This document shows positions 38,017-48,584 of a stretch of 64,000 bases of DNA, piece by piece; position 1 is the stretch's first letter; each line of letters opens with the position of its first letter. Below the pieces are notes generated by a model, which had not been told where the DNA came from, ran no database searches, and saw only the letters and a list, made by a program, of their open reading frames with translations. Source of the DNA: Nocardioides potassii. GTDB lineage: Bacteria > Actinomycetota > Actinomycetes > Propionibacteriales > Nocardioidaceae. Location of the stretch: assembly GCF_021648885.1 (NCBI RefSeq), contig NZ_JAKJHZ010000009.1, forward strand, positions 310,001 to 374,000. The letters run 5' to 3'. A program made the position numbers and the translations under genes.

Positions 38017-38580
38017 TCAGCGGCTGTCCACGTCGGCACCGGTCGCCAGGTCGCCGCACTCGACCAGCCGGGTGGGGTGGGAGGCGAGGTAGTCCCGCGC
38101 ACCGCGGTCGCCGGTCGCCACCTCGACCACGCCGGCCCAGTGGTCGCGACCGAGCAGCACCGGGTGGCCCGCCACGCCGTCGTACGACGCCCGCGCGAGG
38201 TCGCCCCGCCCGCCGGTCGTGCCGACGAGGCGCGCCACCACGGCGGCGTCGACGTCGGGGAGGTCGACCAACGAGACGAGGGCCGCGTCGTGGTCGGTCG
38301 TGGCGAGCGCCGTCAGCCCGGCACGCAGCGACGCGCCCATCCCCTCCGCCCAGTCGTCGGCCCGGACCCGGGAGACCGACATCGGCAGCAGAGCCGCCGC
38401 CCGCTCCGCCTCGGCGCCCAGCACGACGACGACCTCGGCGCACGGCCGCAGCGCCTGCACCGACCGCAGCAGCCACGACCTGCCGTCGGCATCCCGGGCG
38501 AGTGCCTTGGGACCGCCGAAGCGCTCCCCCGCACCCGCGGCCAGGAGCAGTCCGACGACCGACGGGGCGCCGGGGGTCAC
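38017..38580 (-). CDS. MobA/MocA-like molybdenum cofactor nucleotidyltransferase
   Basis: 187 residues with the NTP-transferase signature VVGLLLAAGAGERFGGPKALA, a metal-site LVDLPDVD and GHPVLLGRDHW. The MocA branch makes the cytosine dinucleotide form of molybdopterin used by CoxL-type enzymes, which fits the neighbourhood. GTG 38580 overlaps the lipoprotein stop by four bases, and the gene is followed within 52 bases by coxD on the same strand. Confidence 0.88.
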   Translation of the reverse strand: MTPGAPSVVGLLLAAGAGERFGGPKALARDADGRSWLLRSVQALRPCAEVVVVLGAEAERAAALLPMSVSRVRADDWAEGMGASLRAGLTALATTDHDAALVSLVDLPDVDAAVVARLVGTTGGRGDLARASYDGVAGHPVLLGRDHWAGVVEVATGDRGARDYLASHPTRLVECGDLATGADVDSR

Positions 38581-39083
38581 TGCGGGAAGGCCTCGGCGTA
38601 CAGCGCCTCGAGCTCCGGGGACTTCTCCGCCGTGAAGCCGCACAGCGTCACCCGGTCGCCGGTGGCGCTGACGAGGTAGGTCTTGCCCTCCTCGAAGTCG
38701 ACCGCCATCAGCAGGTCCTGGAGGTCCTTGCTCGGCGCCTCGACGGTCACCGTGGACGCGTCACCTCCGGTGTACCACTGGTCGACCTCCAGCGTCGCCG
38801 TACCACCCTCCATCGAGGCGACGGTCCCGGAGAACGCGGTGTCGAAGGTGGACAGCGTCTCGGCGGACGGCACCGCGCACTTCGCCGCGACCGAGCCGTC
38901 GGCGGTGAGGGCGAGCGTGCCGCCGTCGTTCGTGCCCTCGGGAGCGGAGCTCGACGAGGTCGTGCCGGCCGCGTCCCCGTCGGAGCCGGAGCCGGAGCCC
39001 GCGTCGGCGCCGCACGCGGTGAGGAAGGCGAGCACCACGAGGAGGGGTGCGGCGAGCAGGGTGCGGGAGCGGGCGGTCTTCAC
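38577..39083 (-). CDS. Putative lipoprotein
   Basis: 168 residues. Signal peptide with lipobox LTAC (Cys at about residue 24), then a Ser/Gly/Asp-rich spacer and a small globular part (VAAKCAVPSAETLSTFDTAFSGTVASM...VTLCGFTAEKSPELEALYAEAF) with two cysteines that may form a disulfide. A perfect AGGAGG four bases before GTG 39083 sets the start. Function unknown. Coupled to the downstream MocA-like gene, which may be incidental. Confidence 0.82.
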   Translation of the reverse strand: MKTARSRTLLAAPLLVVLAFLTACGADAGSGSGSDGDAAGTTSSSSAPEGTNDGGTLALTADGSVAAKCAVPSAETLSTFDTAFSGTVASMEGGTATLEVDQWYTGGDASTVTVEAPSKDLQDLLMAVDFEEGKTYLVSATGDRVTLCGFTAEKSPELEALYAEAFPQ

Positions 39084-39163
39084 GGTTCCTCCTGGGCGGA
39101 CCGGGCAGGTGCCATCACCGTGCCACACCGCTTCGACGCACTGGCGGTGCGCCACGTTCCGCA

Positions 39164-39940
39164 TCAGTGGACCGTGGCATCGGTGTCGTCCTCACCCTGC
39201 TCCTCGTCGATCCGGCGCCGCAGCCGGCCCATGCCGGGGATCTTGGCGAGCATGTCGTTGAGCTCGCGGGCGACGGTGAGGAGGTCGTGCACGTCGGGTG
39301 CGACGCTGCCGAGCGTGGCGAGCACGGGCATCACGTCCTTCTCCAACGAGTCCGTGAGCTCGGGCAGCTGGTCGACGAGCCGCACGAGCGCCTCGACCTC
39401 GGCGGGGCTGGTCGTGTCGGCGAGGGTCTGCAGCGTCGGCTGGAGGGTCGTCAGGGGCGGCTCGAGGACGTCCATCAGGGACGCGGCCCGGCCCACCTGC
39501 ACGGCCGCTCCGTCGACGACCTTGCCGACGCCGTCGACCTGCTGCCTCGCATCGTCCACGACGGCCCCGACCCGGCCGATCTGCTCCTTCGCCCCGTCGA
39601 CCACGTCGCCGACGCGACCGATCTGCTCCTGCGCCCCGTCCACGACGGTGCCCACGCGCACGATCTGCTGGTGCGCGTCGTCCACGACGCCCCCGACGCG
39701 CTCGACCTGCCGGGTCGCGGCGTCGACGACGGTGCCCACCCGGGTGATCTCGACCTCGGCGGCTCCGACGACGTGCTCCACGCGATCGATGACCGACGAG
39801 GCACGACCGAGCAGGACCTCGGCCTGGCCCAGCAGCGCGAGCGCCCGGGGCACGGCGCCGATGAGCGCCTCGACCTGGTCACCGCCCCGCTCGAGGGCGG
39901 ACAGGACGTCGCGGGGTCCGGGCACGGCGGGCAGGCGCAT
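39164..39940 (-). CDS. Helical protein with seven 14-residue repeats
   Basis: 258 residues, no signal peptide or membrane segment. Residues 53-150 are seven consecutive 14-mers of the form RVGxVVDxAxxQIx, a two-heptad periodicity that predicts a long amphipathic helix or coiled coil. The C-terminal part (~165-245) has a further helical region (LVRLVDQLPELTDSL, IPGMGRLRRRIDEE). Similar actinobacterial proteins are sometimes mislabelled as RuBisCO-related. A phasin-like or membrane-surface role is conceivable but unproven. Between the pot operon and the lipoprotein gene. Confidence 0.8.
   Translation of the reverse strand: MRLPAVPGPRDVLSALERGGDQVEALIGAVPRALALLGQAEVLLGRASSVIDRVEHVVGAAEVEITRVGTVVDAATRQVERVGGVVDDAHQQIVRVGTVVDGAQEQIGRVGDVVDGAKEQIGRVGAVVDDARQQVDGVGKVVDGAAVQVGRAASLMDVLEPPLTTLQPTLQTLADTTSPAEVEALVRLVDQLPELTDSLEKDVMPVLATLGSVAPDVHDLLTVARELNDMLAKIPGMGRLRRRIDEEQGEDDTDATVH
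39491..39784 (-). repeat. Seven 42-base coding repeats
   Basis: DNA counterpart of the 14-residue repeats: seven units of 42 bases in frame. The central units are the most alike, which suggests growth by unequal exchange. Confidence 0.8.
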
Positions 39941-39975
39941 GCGCCATTCCTACCAACCCGGACCTCGCACGGCAC

Positions 39976-40785
39976 CTACCGCGCGGCGGCCACCGACTCG
40001 TCGGTGCCGGCCAGCTTCTGGGAGATCCAGATCGGGACGACCGACAGCACGATCAGGGCGGCAGCGACCACGTTGACCACCGGGGCCTGGTTGGGCCGGA
40101 AGAGGTTCTGGTAGATCCAGATCGGGAGCGTCTGGATGCCCTGGCCCGCGGTGAACGTGGTCACGATGATCTCGTCGAAGGACAGGGCGAAGGACAGCAG
40201 GCCACCGGCCAGGAGCGCCGAGCGCATCATCGGCAGCGTCACCGACCAGAAGGTGCGGAAGGTGCCGGCGCCGAGGTCCATCGACGCCTCCTCGAGGTTG
40301 CCGCCGAGCCGGCGCAGCCGGGCGATGGCGTTGTTGAAGACCGTGACGATGCAGAAGGTCGCGTGCGAGACGACCAGCGTGAGCATCCCGAGCTGGATGC
40401 CGAACATCGTGAGGAACGCGTTGGCCAGCGCGATGCCCGTGACCACGCCGGGCAGCGCGATCGGCAGGATGATGAGCAGCGAGACGGTGTCGCGGCCGAA
40501 GAAGCGGAACCGCTGCAGCGCCAGCGCGGCCATTGTTCCCAGCACGAGCGCGATCGCCGTCGCGATGAGCGCGACCTCGAGCGAGACCACGATGGCGTTG
40601 CGCGCACCGTCGCTCTCGAGCGCGGCGGACCACCACCGTGTGGTGAGACCGGGTGGCGGCCACTCGAACGTGCGCGAGGTGTTGAACGAGTTCAGCACCA
40701 CCAGGGCGAGCGGTGCGTAGACGAAGAGCAGCACCAGTGCGGTGAACAGGCGCAGCAGCGCCCTCGTCGGGCCGGAGAAGGTCAT
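39976..40785 (-). CDS. potC: Spermidine/putrescine-type ABC permease 2
   Basis: 269-residue inner-membrane permease with six hydrophobic segments and the EAA loop EEASMDLGAGTFRTFWSVTLPMM. Closest in pattern to PotC/PotI. ATG 40785 overlaps the potB stop by four bases. Forms the translocation channel with the potB product. Confidence 0.9.
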   Translation of the reverse strand: MTFSGPTRALLRLFTALVLLFVYAPLALVVLNSFNTSRTFEWPPPGLTTRWWSAALESDGARNAIVVSLEVALIATAIALVLGTMAALALQRFRFFGRDTVSLLIILPIALPGVVTGIALANAFLTMFGIQLGMLTLVVSHATFCIVTVFNNAIARLRRLGGNLEEASMDLGAGTFRTFWSVTLPMMRSALLAGGLLSFALSFDEIIVTTFTAGQGIQTLPIWIYQNLFRPNQAPVVNVVAAALIVLSVVPIWISQKLAGTDESVAAAR

Positions 40786-41663
40786 AGCGAGTCCAGCGCT
40801 CCCGTCCGTCGTACGGCCGCGAGGTAGACGAGCATCGCGGCGACCGGGATCGTCGCCACCGCAGCGGCGAAGGGCAGGTTGTTGCCGGTGAGGAACGAGT
40901 CGTAGACGACGTTGCCGAGCATCTGGTTGGCCCCGCCGACGATCTTCACCGCGATGTAGTCGCCGAGGGTCAGCGAGAAGGTGAAGATCGACCCGGCGAC
41001 CGCGGCCGGGAAGAGCACCGGCAGCACGACCCGGCGCATCGTCGTACCGGTGCCGGCGCCGAGGTCGGCGGAGGCCTCGATGAGCGAGCTCGGCAGCCGC
41101 TCGAGACCGGCGTACATCGGCAGGATCATGTAGGGCAGCCAGAGGTACGACAGCGTCAGCACGGTGGCCGCCAGACCGTATCCGGGCGAGATGCCGACGG
41201 AGTCGAGCGGACCGCCGCTGGCGAACATCCCCCGCCAGGCATAGGCCTTGACGAGGTACGACGCCCACAGGGGCGTCAGCACCGCTATCACCAGGATCCG
41301 CTGGAGCCGCGGCGAGGCGACCTTCGCCATGTAGAGGGCGATCGGGAACGCGAGCAGCGCGTCGATCACCGTGACGAGCGCCGCGATGAGCAGCGTGCGG
41401 ACCGTGATGGTCCGGTAGACCTCGATCGTGAACAGGTCGCGGTAGTTGTCGAGGTTCCAGATCCGCTCGATGTTGCCGCCGAAGGCGTCGACCGACCACA
41501 GCGAGGTGATGAACAGCGCCGCAAGCGAGCCGAGGTAGAGCACCCCGAGCCAGAGCATCGGCGGTCCCAGCAGCAGCCCGAGCCGGAGCCGCGGATGGCG
41601 GTGGAGCACCCCTGAGCGGGATGCCGCACCTCCCCCCGGTCGCTCGAGCTGCTGCTGGGTCAC
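40782..41663 (-). CDS. potB: Spermidine/putrescine-type ABC permease 1
   Basis: 293 residues, six hydrophobic segments after a 25-residue cytoplasmic start. EAA loop IEASADLGAGTGTTMRRVVLPVLFP. Starts at GTG 41663, three bases after the binding-protein stop. Similar to PotB/PotH. Confidence 0.9.
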   Translation of the reverse strand: MTQQQLERPGGGAASRSGVLHRHPRLRLGLLLGPPMLWLGVLYLGSLAALFITSLWSVDAFGGNIERIWNLDNYRDLFTIEVYRTITVRTLLIAALVTVIDALLAFPIALYMAKVASPRLQRILVIAVLTPLWASYLVKAYAWRGMFASGGPLDSVGISPGYGLAATVLTLSYLWLPYMILPMYAGLERLPSSLIEASADLGAGTGTTMRRVVLPVLFPAAVAGSIFTFSLTLGDYIAVKIVGGANQMLGNVVYDSFLTGNNLPFAAAVATIPVAAMLVYLAAVRRTGALDSL

Positions 41664-41666
41664 GGG

Positions 41667-42893
41667 TCAGCCCTTGATCTCGGTCCAGGCCTGCGTCCAG
41701 TCCTGGTACGTCGTGCACGTCACGTCGGTGCGTCCGTCCAGGCACTGCTCGATCGGCGTGGTCCAGTAGTGGATCTTCTCGGCGTAGGCCTCGTCACCGG
41801 CGTGGTAGGACTCGCAGAAGCCCTTGCTCGTCAGGTCGCACGCCTTCTCGTTGGCCGGGGCCTCGCCGAACCACTCCGCGACGGCCGCGTTGGCCTCCGG
41901 GCTGATGATGTGGTTCATCCAGGCGTAGGCGCAGTTGGGGTGCTCGGTCTTCGACGACACCATCCAGGTGTCCGACCAGCCGGTCGAGCCCTCGTCGGGC
42001 AGGAACGCCTCGACCTTCGCGCCCTCGGACTGCGCCAGGTTCGCGATCACCTGCCACGTGGTGCCGACGACCGAGTCGCCGGTCTTGAAGGCCTGCGTCT
42101 CCTTCAGGTAGTCCGACCAGTACTCACCGACGTTGTCGCGCTGGGCCTTCAGCAGGTCGACGGCCGCGGCGAGCTGGTCCGCGTCGAGCGCGTACGGGTC
42201 CTTGATGCCGAGGTCGGGCTGGGTGTTCATCAGGTAGAGCGCCGCGTCGGCGATGTAGATCGGGGAGTCGTACGCCGTCACCTTGCCGCTGTAGGTGCCG
42301 GCGTCGTCGAACACCGCGCTCCAGCTCGTCGGCGCCGGGTCCACGACGTCGGTGTTGTACATGAGCAGGTTCGCGCCGTAGCCGTGCGGGACGCCGTACA
42401 TCTGGCCGCCGACGGAGTTCCAGTCGCGGTCCTTGAGGAAGGGCCACACGTCGGCGTAGTTGTCGATGAGGTCGGTGTTGACCGGGGCGACGTCACCGCC
42501 GGCGATGAGTCGCAGGGAGGCGTCGCCCGAGGCCGACACGACGTCGTACTGCCCGGACTTCATCAGGCTCACGGCCTCGTCGGAGGTGCCGAAGTACTTC
42601 ACCTCCACCTGGCAGCCGGTCTCCTTCTCGAACGGGGTCACCCAGTCGACGGACTTGTCGGTCGAGCCGTCCTCGGCGTAGCCGGGCCAGGCGAGCACGC
42701 TGAGCGATCCCTCGTTGTCACCGAGGGACTCGGCCATCGGGATGTCGGGTGCGGTGAACCCGCCCTGTTCCTCCGAGCCGGTGTTGCCACCGCCCCCGCC
42801 TCCGTCGTCGTCGCCGCTGGACGTCCCGCAGCCGACCAGCGCCAGCGCGAGCACCGCGCCGGTCGCCACCCGGGCCATCGTCGTTCTCCTCAT
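41667..42893 (-). CDS. Polyamine-type ABC substrate-binding lipoprotein
   Basis: 408 residues. Lipobox ALVGC (Cys ~22) and a Gly/Asp spacer, then a PotD/SBP_bac_8-like fold: SVLAWPGYAEDGSTDKSVDWVTPFEKETGCQV, YDVVSASGDASLRLI, WSDTWMVSS. It captures the substrate outside the membrane. ATG 42893 overlaps the potA stop (ATGA). The substrate may be putrescine, spermidine or another amine; binding residues were not verified. Confidence 0.88.
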   Translation of the reverse strand: MRRTTMARVATGAVLALALVGCGTSSGDDDGGGGGGNTGSEEQGGFTAPDIPMAESLGDNEGSLSVLAWPGYAEDGSTDKSVDWVTPFEKETGCQVEVKYFGTSDEAVSLMKSGQYDVVSASGDASLRLIAGGDVAPVNTDLIDNYADVWPFLKDRDWNSVGGQMYGVPHGYGANLLMYNTDVVDPAPTSWSAVFDDAGTYSGKVTAYDSPIYIADAALYLMNTQPDLGIKDPYALDADQLAAAVDLLKAQRDNVGEYWSDYLKETQAFKTGDSVVGTTWQVIANLAQSEGAKVEAFLPDEGSTGWSDTWMVSSKTEHPNCAYAWMNHIISPEANAAVAEWFGEAPANEKACDLTSKGFCESYHAGDEAYAEKIHYWTTPIEQCLDGRTDVTCTTYQDWTQAWTEIKG

Positions 42894-43936
42894 GACTCCT
42901 CCTTCTGGAGCTGTTGATCTGCGCCGAGCTCGATGACGTGCTCGGGAGCCCATCCGACGGTGACCCGCTGACCGCGCAGGGCCATCGCCTCGTCGGTGGT
43001 GCCGCGCAGGTTCTGGCGCAGCACGGTGAGGGTGGGCCCGGCGTCGAGCCGGACCAGGTAGTGGTTGACCGACCCGAGGTAGACGACGTCGTGCACCACA
43101 CCGGGCGCGGTCGCGTCGCCGTCGTGGACCTCGTCGCCGAGGTGGATCTTCTCGGGCCGGATGCTGAAGGTGCCGGCCCGGCCCACGAGGCTGCGCGCCG
43201 CCTCGCCCTCGAGGAGGTTGGAGGTGCCGACGAAGCCGGCCACGAACGGCGACGCCGGGCTCTCGTAGAGGTCGGCCGGGGCGGCCACCTGCTCGATGCG
43301 ACCGTCGCGGAAGACCGCGATCCGGTCGCTCATCGTCAGGGCCTCCTCCTGGTCGTGGGTGACGAACACGAAGGTGATGCCGACGTCGCGCTGGATGTCC
43401 TTGAGCTCGAGCTGCATCGCGCGGCGGAGCTTGAGGTCGAGGGCACCGAGCGGCTCGTCGAGCAGCAGCACCCGGGGCCGGTTGACCAGCGCGCGGGCGA
43501 GCGCGACGCGCTGCCGCTGGCCACCGGAGAGCTGCGTCGGCCGGCGCCCGGCGTAGCCGGCGAGCTGGACGGACTCGAGGGCGGCCATCGCCCGCTCGCG
43601 TCGCTCGGCCCGCGGCACCTTCTTCACCCGCAGTCCGTACTCGACGTTGGCGAGCACGTCCATGTGCGGGAAGAGCGCGTAGTCCTGGAAGACCGTGTTG
43701 ACGTCGCGGGCGAAGGGCGGTCGGCCCGTGACGTCCTGGCCGGCGAGGCGGACCGTCCCGGAGGTCGGCTGCTCGAAGCCGGCGATCATGCGGAGCACCG
43801 TGGTCTTGCCCGAGCCGCTCGGGCCGAGCATCGAGAAGAACTCGCCGTCGCGGATGGTGAGGTCGACGCCGTCGACGGCCGTGACGTCGCCGAAGGACTT
43901 GGTCAGGGCGACGAGCTCGACGGCTGGTGTGCTCAA
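42890..43936 (-). CDS. potA: Polyamine-type ABC ATPase
   Basis: 348-residue ATPase with Walker A GPSGSGKT, Q-loop FQDYALFPH, signature LSGGQRQRVALARAL, Walker B LLLDEPLGALD and a C-terminal TOBE domain (~270-340). It starts at TTG 43936 with GAGGGG seven bases upstream. -10-like TAGCGT at 43987-43982. First gene of a four-gene operon. Confidence 0.93.
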   Translation of the reverse strand: MSTPAVELVALTKSFGDVTAVDGVDLTIRDGEFFSMLGPSGSGKTTVLRMIAGFEQPTSGTVRLAGQDVTGRPPFARDVNTVFQDYALFPHMDVLANVEYGLRVKKVPRAERRERAMAALESVQLAGYAGRRPTQLSGGQRQRVALARALVNRPRVLLLDEPLGALDLKLRRAMQLELKDIQRDVGITFVFVTHDQEEALTMSDRIAVFRDGRIEQVAAPADLYESPASPFVAGFVGTSNLLEGEAARSLVGRAGTFSIRPEKIHLGDEVHDGDATAPGVVHDVVYLGSVNHYLVRLDAGPTLTVLRQNLRGTTDEAMALRGQRVTVGWAPEHVIELGADQQLQKEES

Positions 43937-44057
43937 GCGGGACCCCTCGAGGACGAGACGACGGATTGCGTGCCGGGCCTCACGCTAGGGGACGGATCCC
44001 TGCGCGGGCAGGCACCGAACATCACGATTCGGTAGAGGTCCAGACAGGCGCGGACGA

Positions 44058-44093
44058 CAGCAGGGCCCCCGCCGGGAAGCGGGGGCCCTGCTG
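44058..44093 (-). terminator. groEL terminator
   Basis: Perfect 15-base stem (44058-44072 with 44079-44093) and a six-base loop, 27 bases after the groEL stop. Very GC-rich, no U-tract. Confidence 0.8.
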
Positions 44094-44120
44094 GTGGAGA
44101 GGTGGAGCGTCAGGCTTCGA

Positions 44121-45857
<1,737 letters not shown>

Positions 45858-45875
45858 TCAGCATCACCTGGGTCG

Positions 45876-45902
45876 TTGTCACTCTCATGACGAGAGTGCC
45901 AA
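45876..45902. promoter_or_regulatory. CIRCE element 2 (proximal to groEL)
   Basis: On the minus strand TTGGCACTC-N9-GAGTGACAA, two mismatches from the CIRCE consensus TTAGCACTC-N9-GAGTGCTAA, about 125 bases before groEL. HrcA operator by homology. Confidence 0.8.
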
Positions 45903-45910
45903 CCTCATGT

Positions 45911-45937
45911 TTAGCACTCGACCCCCGAGAGTGCAAA
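45911..45937. promoter_or_regulatory. CIRCE element 1
   Basis: TTAGCACTC-N9-GAGTGCAAA, a near-perfect CIRCE (HrcA operator). It is eight bases from the second copy; the pair lies between groEL and the end of the ATP-grasp gene. Confidence 0.88.
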
Positions 45938-45941
45938 CGGC

Positions 45942-46781
45942 TCAGCCGAGCCTCCGGACGACCATCTCGGCGAACGGATCGGCGTTGCCCGGCGCCACGT
46001 CGAGGTAGAGCCCGGGCTCGATCAGCTCGAGCTCGCCGACCACCCACCGCTCCGCCCACCACAGCATGTCCACGCGCCCGTAGTCGAGCCGTCGGCCGAA
46101 GCGCGCCTCCGCCTCCGCGAGGGCCGCGAGCGCCAGGTCCACGCACGCCGGGTCGAGCGGCACCACGGTCGACGAGCCGCCGTACTCCTCGTGCACCCGC
46201 ACTTCCTCGCCCACCGGCACCTTGACGACCTGGCACACCGGTACACCGTCGATGACGAAGACAGAGACCTCGCCGCGCGTGCGGATCGAGGTGACCAGCG
46301 GCTGTACGACGACCGCGCCGGCCTCCACGTGCACCTCGGCCGCTGCCTGGTCGAGACCGGCGCCGAGGACGGACAGGCCGATGCCGCCGGCACCGACGGC
46401 GGGCTTGACGACCGCAGTGCCGAGGTCGTCGACAGCGGCGACGAGCTGGGCGGCGCTGGTGACCCACGCGGTCGGCACCGTGGGGAGCCGGTGGAGGTCC
46501 AGGAGGTAGCGCTTGTCGTGGTTCCACGCGAAGACGTCGGCGCCGTTGAGCAGTCGCTCCTGCTCGAGCGAGCGCGCCCACGCGAGGAACTCCTCGGGCC
46601 GCTCGGTGTAGTCCCACGGTGAGCGTGCCGCGACCAGCGATGCCGACGACCAGTCGACGGACGCGTCGTCCCACACGACCCACCGCGAGTCGACGCCGCG
46701 CGCGCCGAGGGCCGCGTCCAGCGCAGCCGCACCCGGCTCACCGGCCGGGAGGTCCCGACTGGTGACGAGGAGGACCGTCAT
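45942..46781 (-). CDS. ATP-grasp family protein
   Basis: 279 residues. ATP-grasp features: [17 protein letters not shown] (phosphate-binding loop region), [22 protein letters not shown] and a terminal metal site [24 protein letters not shown]. Related to RimK/glutathione synthetase-like ligases and to the actinobacterial ATP-grasp enzymes with an N-terminal LLVTSRDLP strand. Forms an acyl-phosphate to join a carboxylate and an amine; substrates unknown. ATG 46781 overlaps the methyltransferase stop (ATGA). The stop lies four bases from CIRCE element 1. Confidence 0.82.
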   Translation of the reverse strand: MTVLLVTSRDLPAGEPGAAALDAALGARGVDSRWVVWDDASVDWSSASLVAARSPWDYTERPEEFLAWARSLEQERLLNGADVFAWNHDKRYLLDLHRLPTVPTAWVTSAAQLVAAVDDLGTAVVKPAVGAGGIGLSVLGAGLDQAAAEVHVEAGAVVVQPLVTSIRTRGEVSVFVIDGVPVCQVVKVPVGEEVRVHEEYGGSSTVVPLDPACVDLALAALAEAEARFGRRLDYGRVDMLWWAERWVVGELELIEPGLYLDVAPGNADPFAEMVVRRLG

Positions 46782-47614
46782 GAGGAAGGCAGCTCCGACT
46801 TGCCGTAGAGCTCGTGGGCGACGGCGTCGCGGTTGGAGCCCTCGCGGTTGTCGCCCTTCTCGATGATCACGAGGTTGTGGTAGCAGTGCACGGCCCGGAC
46901 CCACTGGTCGGTGTAGGTGGGCTCGTAGCCCTCGACGAGGAACTCCTCGTGGTTGAGGCCGTCGATCAGGTCCTTGACGAGGTCCATCGAGGTGCCCGGC
47001 GCGCGGGGGTCGATCTCCCCGCCCCAGGCCGGCCAGTAGGAGGTCTGGATGTCCTCGATGCAGTAGATCCCGCCGTCGGGCATCTGCGGGAAGAGGATCC
47101 TGAACGACTCGCGCACGTGGGCGGGGATGTGGCTGCCGTCGTCGATGACGACAAGCGGAGCCCCCTGCTCGTCGATGATCCGGCTGAGGATCTCCGGGTC
47201 GGTCTGGTCGCCGAGGTAGGTGTGGATGTGGCCGCGGGTCAGCCACGTCTTGTCCTCGATGTCGAGGCCGACGATGCGCGCGCGGGGGAAGAACCAGCGC
47301 CACATCTTCATCGAGGCGCCGCTCTTGCGCCGCTTCTTGTAGCCGCCGATGCCGAGCTCGAGCAGCGTGAACGACTCGCCGCGCAGGTGCTCGAGGTGGC
47401 GCTCGTAGTGGGGGGTGTAGCGGTGCACGCCCCACTTGTCGGTCTTGAACTCGATGGCGAGCTCGGTCAGGTTGCTTGCGAGCAGCCGCTTGCGGCGCTC
47501 GGCCTTCGGGTCCGCGGCGACGGGCGGCTCCGGTGCGGGCGGCTCCTGCAGGCGCCCCGCCTTCTGGGCGGCCCTCTTGACGACCTGTCCGGCTCGTCGA
47601 GCAGTCGTTCGCAC
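46778..47614 (-). CDS. Class I methyltransferase (MycE/CmcI-like)
   Basis: 278 residues. A basic N-terminus, then TDKWGVHRYTPHYERHLEHLRGESFTLLELGIGGYKKRRKSG (SAM loop), IVGLDIEDK, VVIDDGSHIPAHVRESF and IYCIEDIQTSYWPAWGG. The VIDDGSH and ED pair resemble metal-dependent O-methyltransferases acting on macrolide sugars or cephalosporins. Natural-product or cell-surface sugar methylation is possible. Starts at GTG 47614. Confidence 0.85.
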   Translation of the reverse strand: MRTTARRAGQVVKRAAQKAGRLQEPPAPEPPVAADPKAERRKRLLASNLTELAIEFKTDKWGVHRYTPHYERHLEHLRGESFTLLELGIGGYKKRRKSGASMKMWRWFFPRARIVGLDIEDKTWLTRGHIHTYLGDQTDPEILSRIIDEQGAPLVVIDDGSHIPAHVRESFRILFPQMPDGGIYCIEDIQTSYWPAWGGEIDPRAPGTSMDLVKDLIDGLNHEEFLVEGYEPTYTDQWVRAVHCYHNLVIIEKGDNREGSNRDAVAHELYGKSELPSS

Positions 47615-47623
47615 CCGCGAACC

Positions 47624-48478
47624 CTAACCTGACCCGTCGGCCGCGGGTGCGTGGTGCCCGAACGGCAGGTCCTGCACCACCCCCAGCGCGGTCAGCACCG
47701 ACGGGAGCATGGCCTTCGCGGTCCGCTTGTACCCGTGCGCACTGGGGTGGAGGCGGTCGAGGCTGAACATCTCGTCGGGGTTGGTGATGAAGAACGGACC
47801 CACCACGTGCGCCAGCGAGACGACGTGCGCGCCGTGCTCGAGCGCGGCCACCCGCTGCGCCTCCGCGAGCTGGCGGGAGGCTCGCGAGCCCAGCGATCGC
47901 AGCGGTTGCGGCACCGGTCGCAGCGCACCGAGGTCGGGGCACGTCCCGACGACGACACCCGCGCCTCGGGCCCGCAGCGCGTCGACGGCGTCCACGAGGT
48001 GACGCACCGAATCGGCCACCGGCACGCGGTGCGTGACGTCGTTGCCGCCGACCACGACGACCGCGACGTCGGGGGCGTACGACGCCGGCAGCGACGCGAG
48101 CTGCCCGGCGAGCATGCTGCTCTCCGAACCCACTACGGCCGCGGTGCGCAGGCGCACGGAGCGACGCTCGTGGCGGGCGATCCCGCGCGCCAGCCGGCCA
48201 CCGAGGGTGTGCTTGGCCTTCTCCGCGCCGAGACCGGCGGCGATGGAGTCCCCGACGACGAGCAGGTCCACCGGGTCGCCGTACGACTTCTTCCAGTGCC
48301 GGTCCGCGTCGGGCGGCTGCTGTCCGAGCGGCTTCCCGATGGCGCGTCGGGCCTGTGCGGCTTGGCGCGCGAGCAGCCCACGGGCGCCGTAGGCGGCTCC
48401 CGCCACGGCGCCGCCAGCCATCGTCAGGGCCACGCCGGTCCGGGTCAGGTGCGTTCCCACGCCCCTCTTCAACCACAC
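47624..48478 (-). CDS. SGNH/GDSL-family hydrolase
   Basis: 284 residues. The N-terminus has one hydrophobic segment (ALTMAGGAVAGAAYGARGLL), probably an anchor or signal. Blocks: VVGDSIAAG (nucleophile Ser), VGGNDVTH and SLDRLHPSAHG (Asp-x-x-His). Esterase or lipase acting on a cell-envelope or secreted substrate. Start chosen at GTG 48478; GTG 48457 and the frame's ATG at 48520 are alternatives. Ten bases separate it from the methyltransferase gene. Confidence 0.85.
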   Translation of the reverse strand: MWLKRGVGTHLTRTGVALTMAGGAVAGAAYGARGLLARQAAQARRAIGKPLGQQPPDADRHWKKSYGDPVDLLVVGDSIAAGLGAEKAKHTLGGRLARGIARHERRSVRLRTAAVVGSESSMLAGQLASLPASYAPDVAVVVVGGNDVTHRVPVADSVRHLVDAVDALRARGAGVVVGTCPDLGALRPVPQPLRSLGSRASRQLAEAQRVAALEHGAHVVSLAHVVGPFFITNPDEMFSLDRLHPSAHGYKRTAKAMLPSVLTALGVVQDLPFGHHAPAADGSG

Positions 48479-48584
48479 CGAGGTGGACCGCCGCCCAACC
48501 CCGGGCGACGCAGGGCCCAACGGCTCACGCAGGTTGGGTCCTCGTACTCAGGACGTCCGCTCCCGCCGTGGTCACGCTGACGGT

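Noticed and set aside
39164..39940. RuBisCO-related or ribosomal label sometimes given to such proteins
   Set aside because: The sequence is a simple 14-residue helical repeat with no RuBisCO motif.
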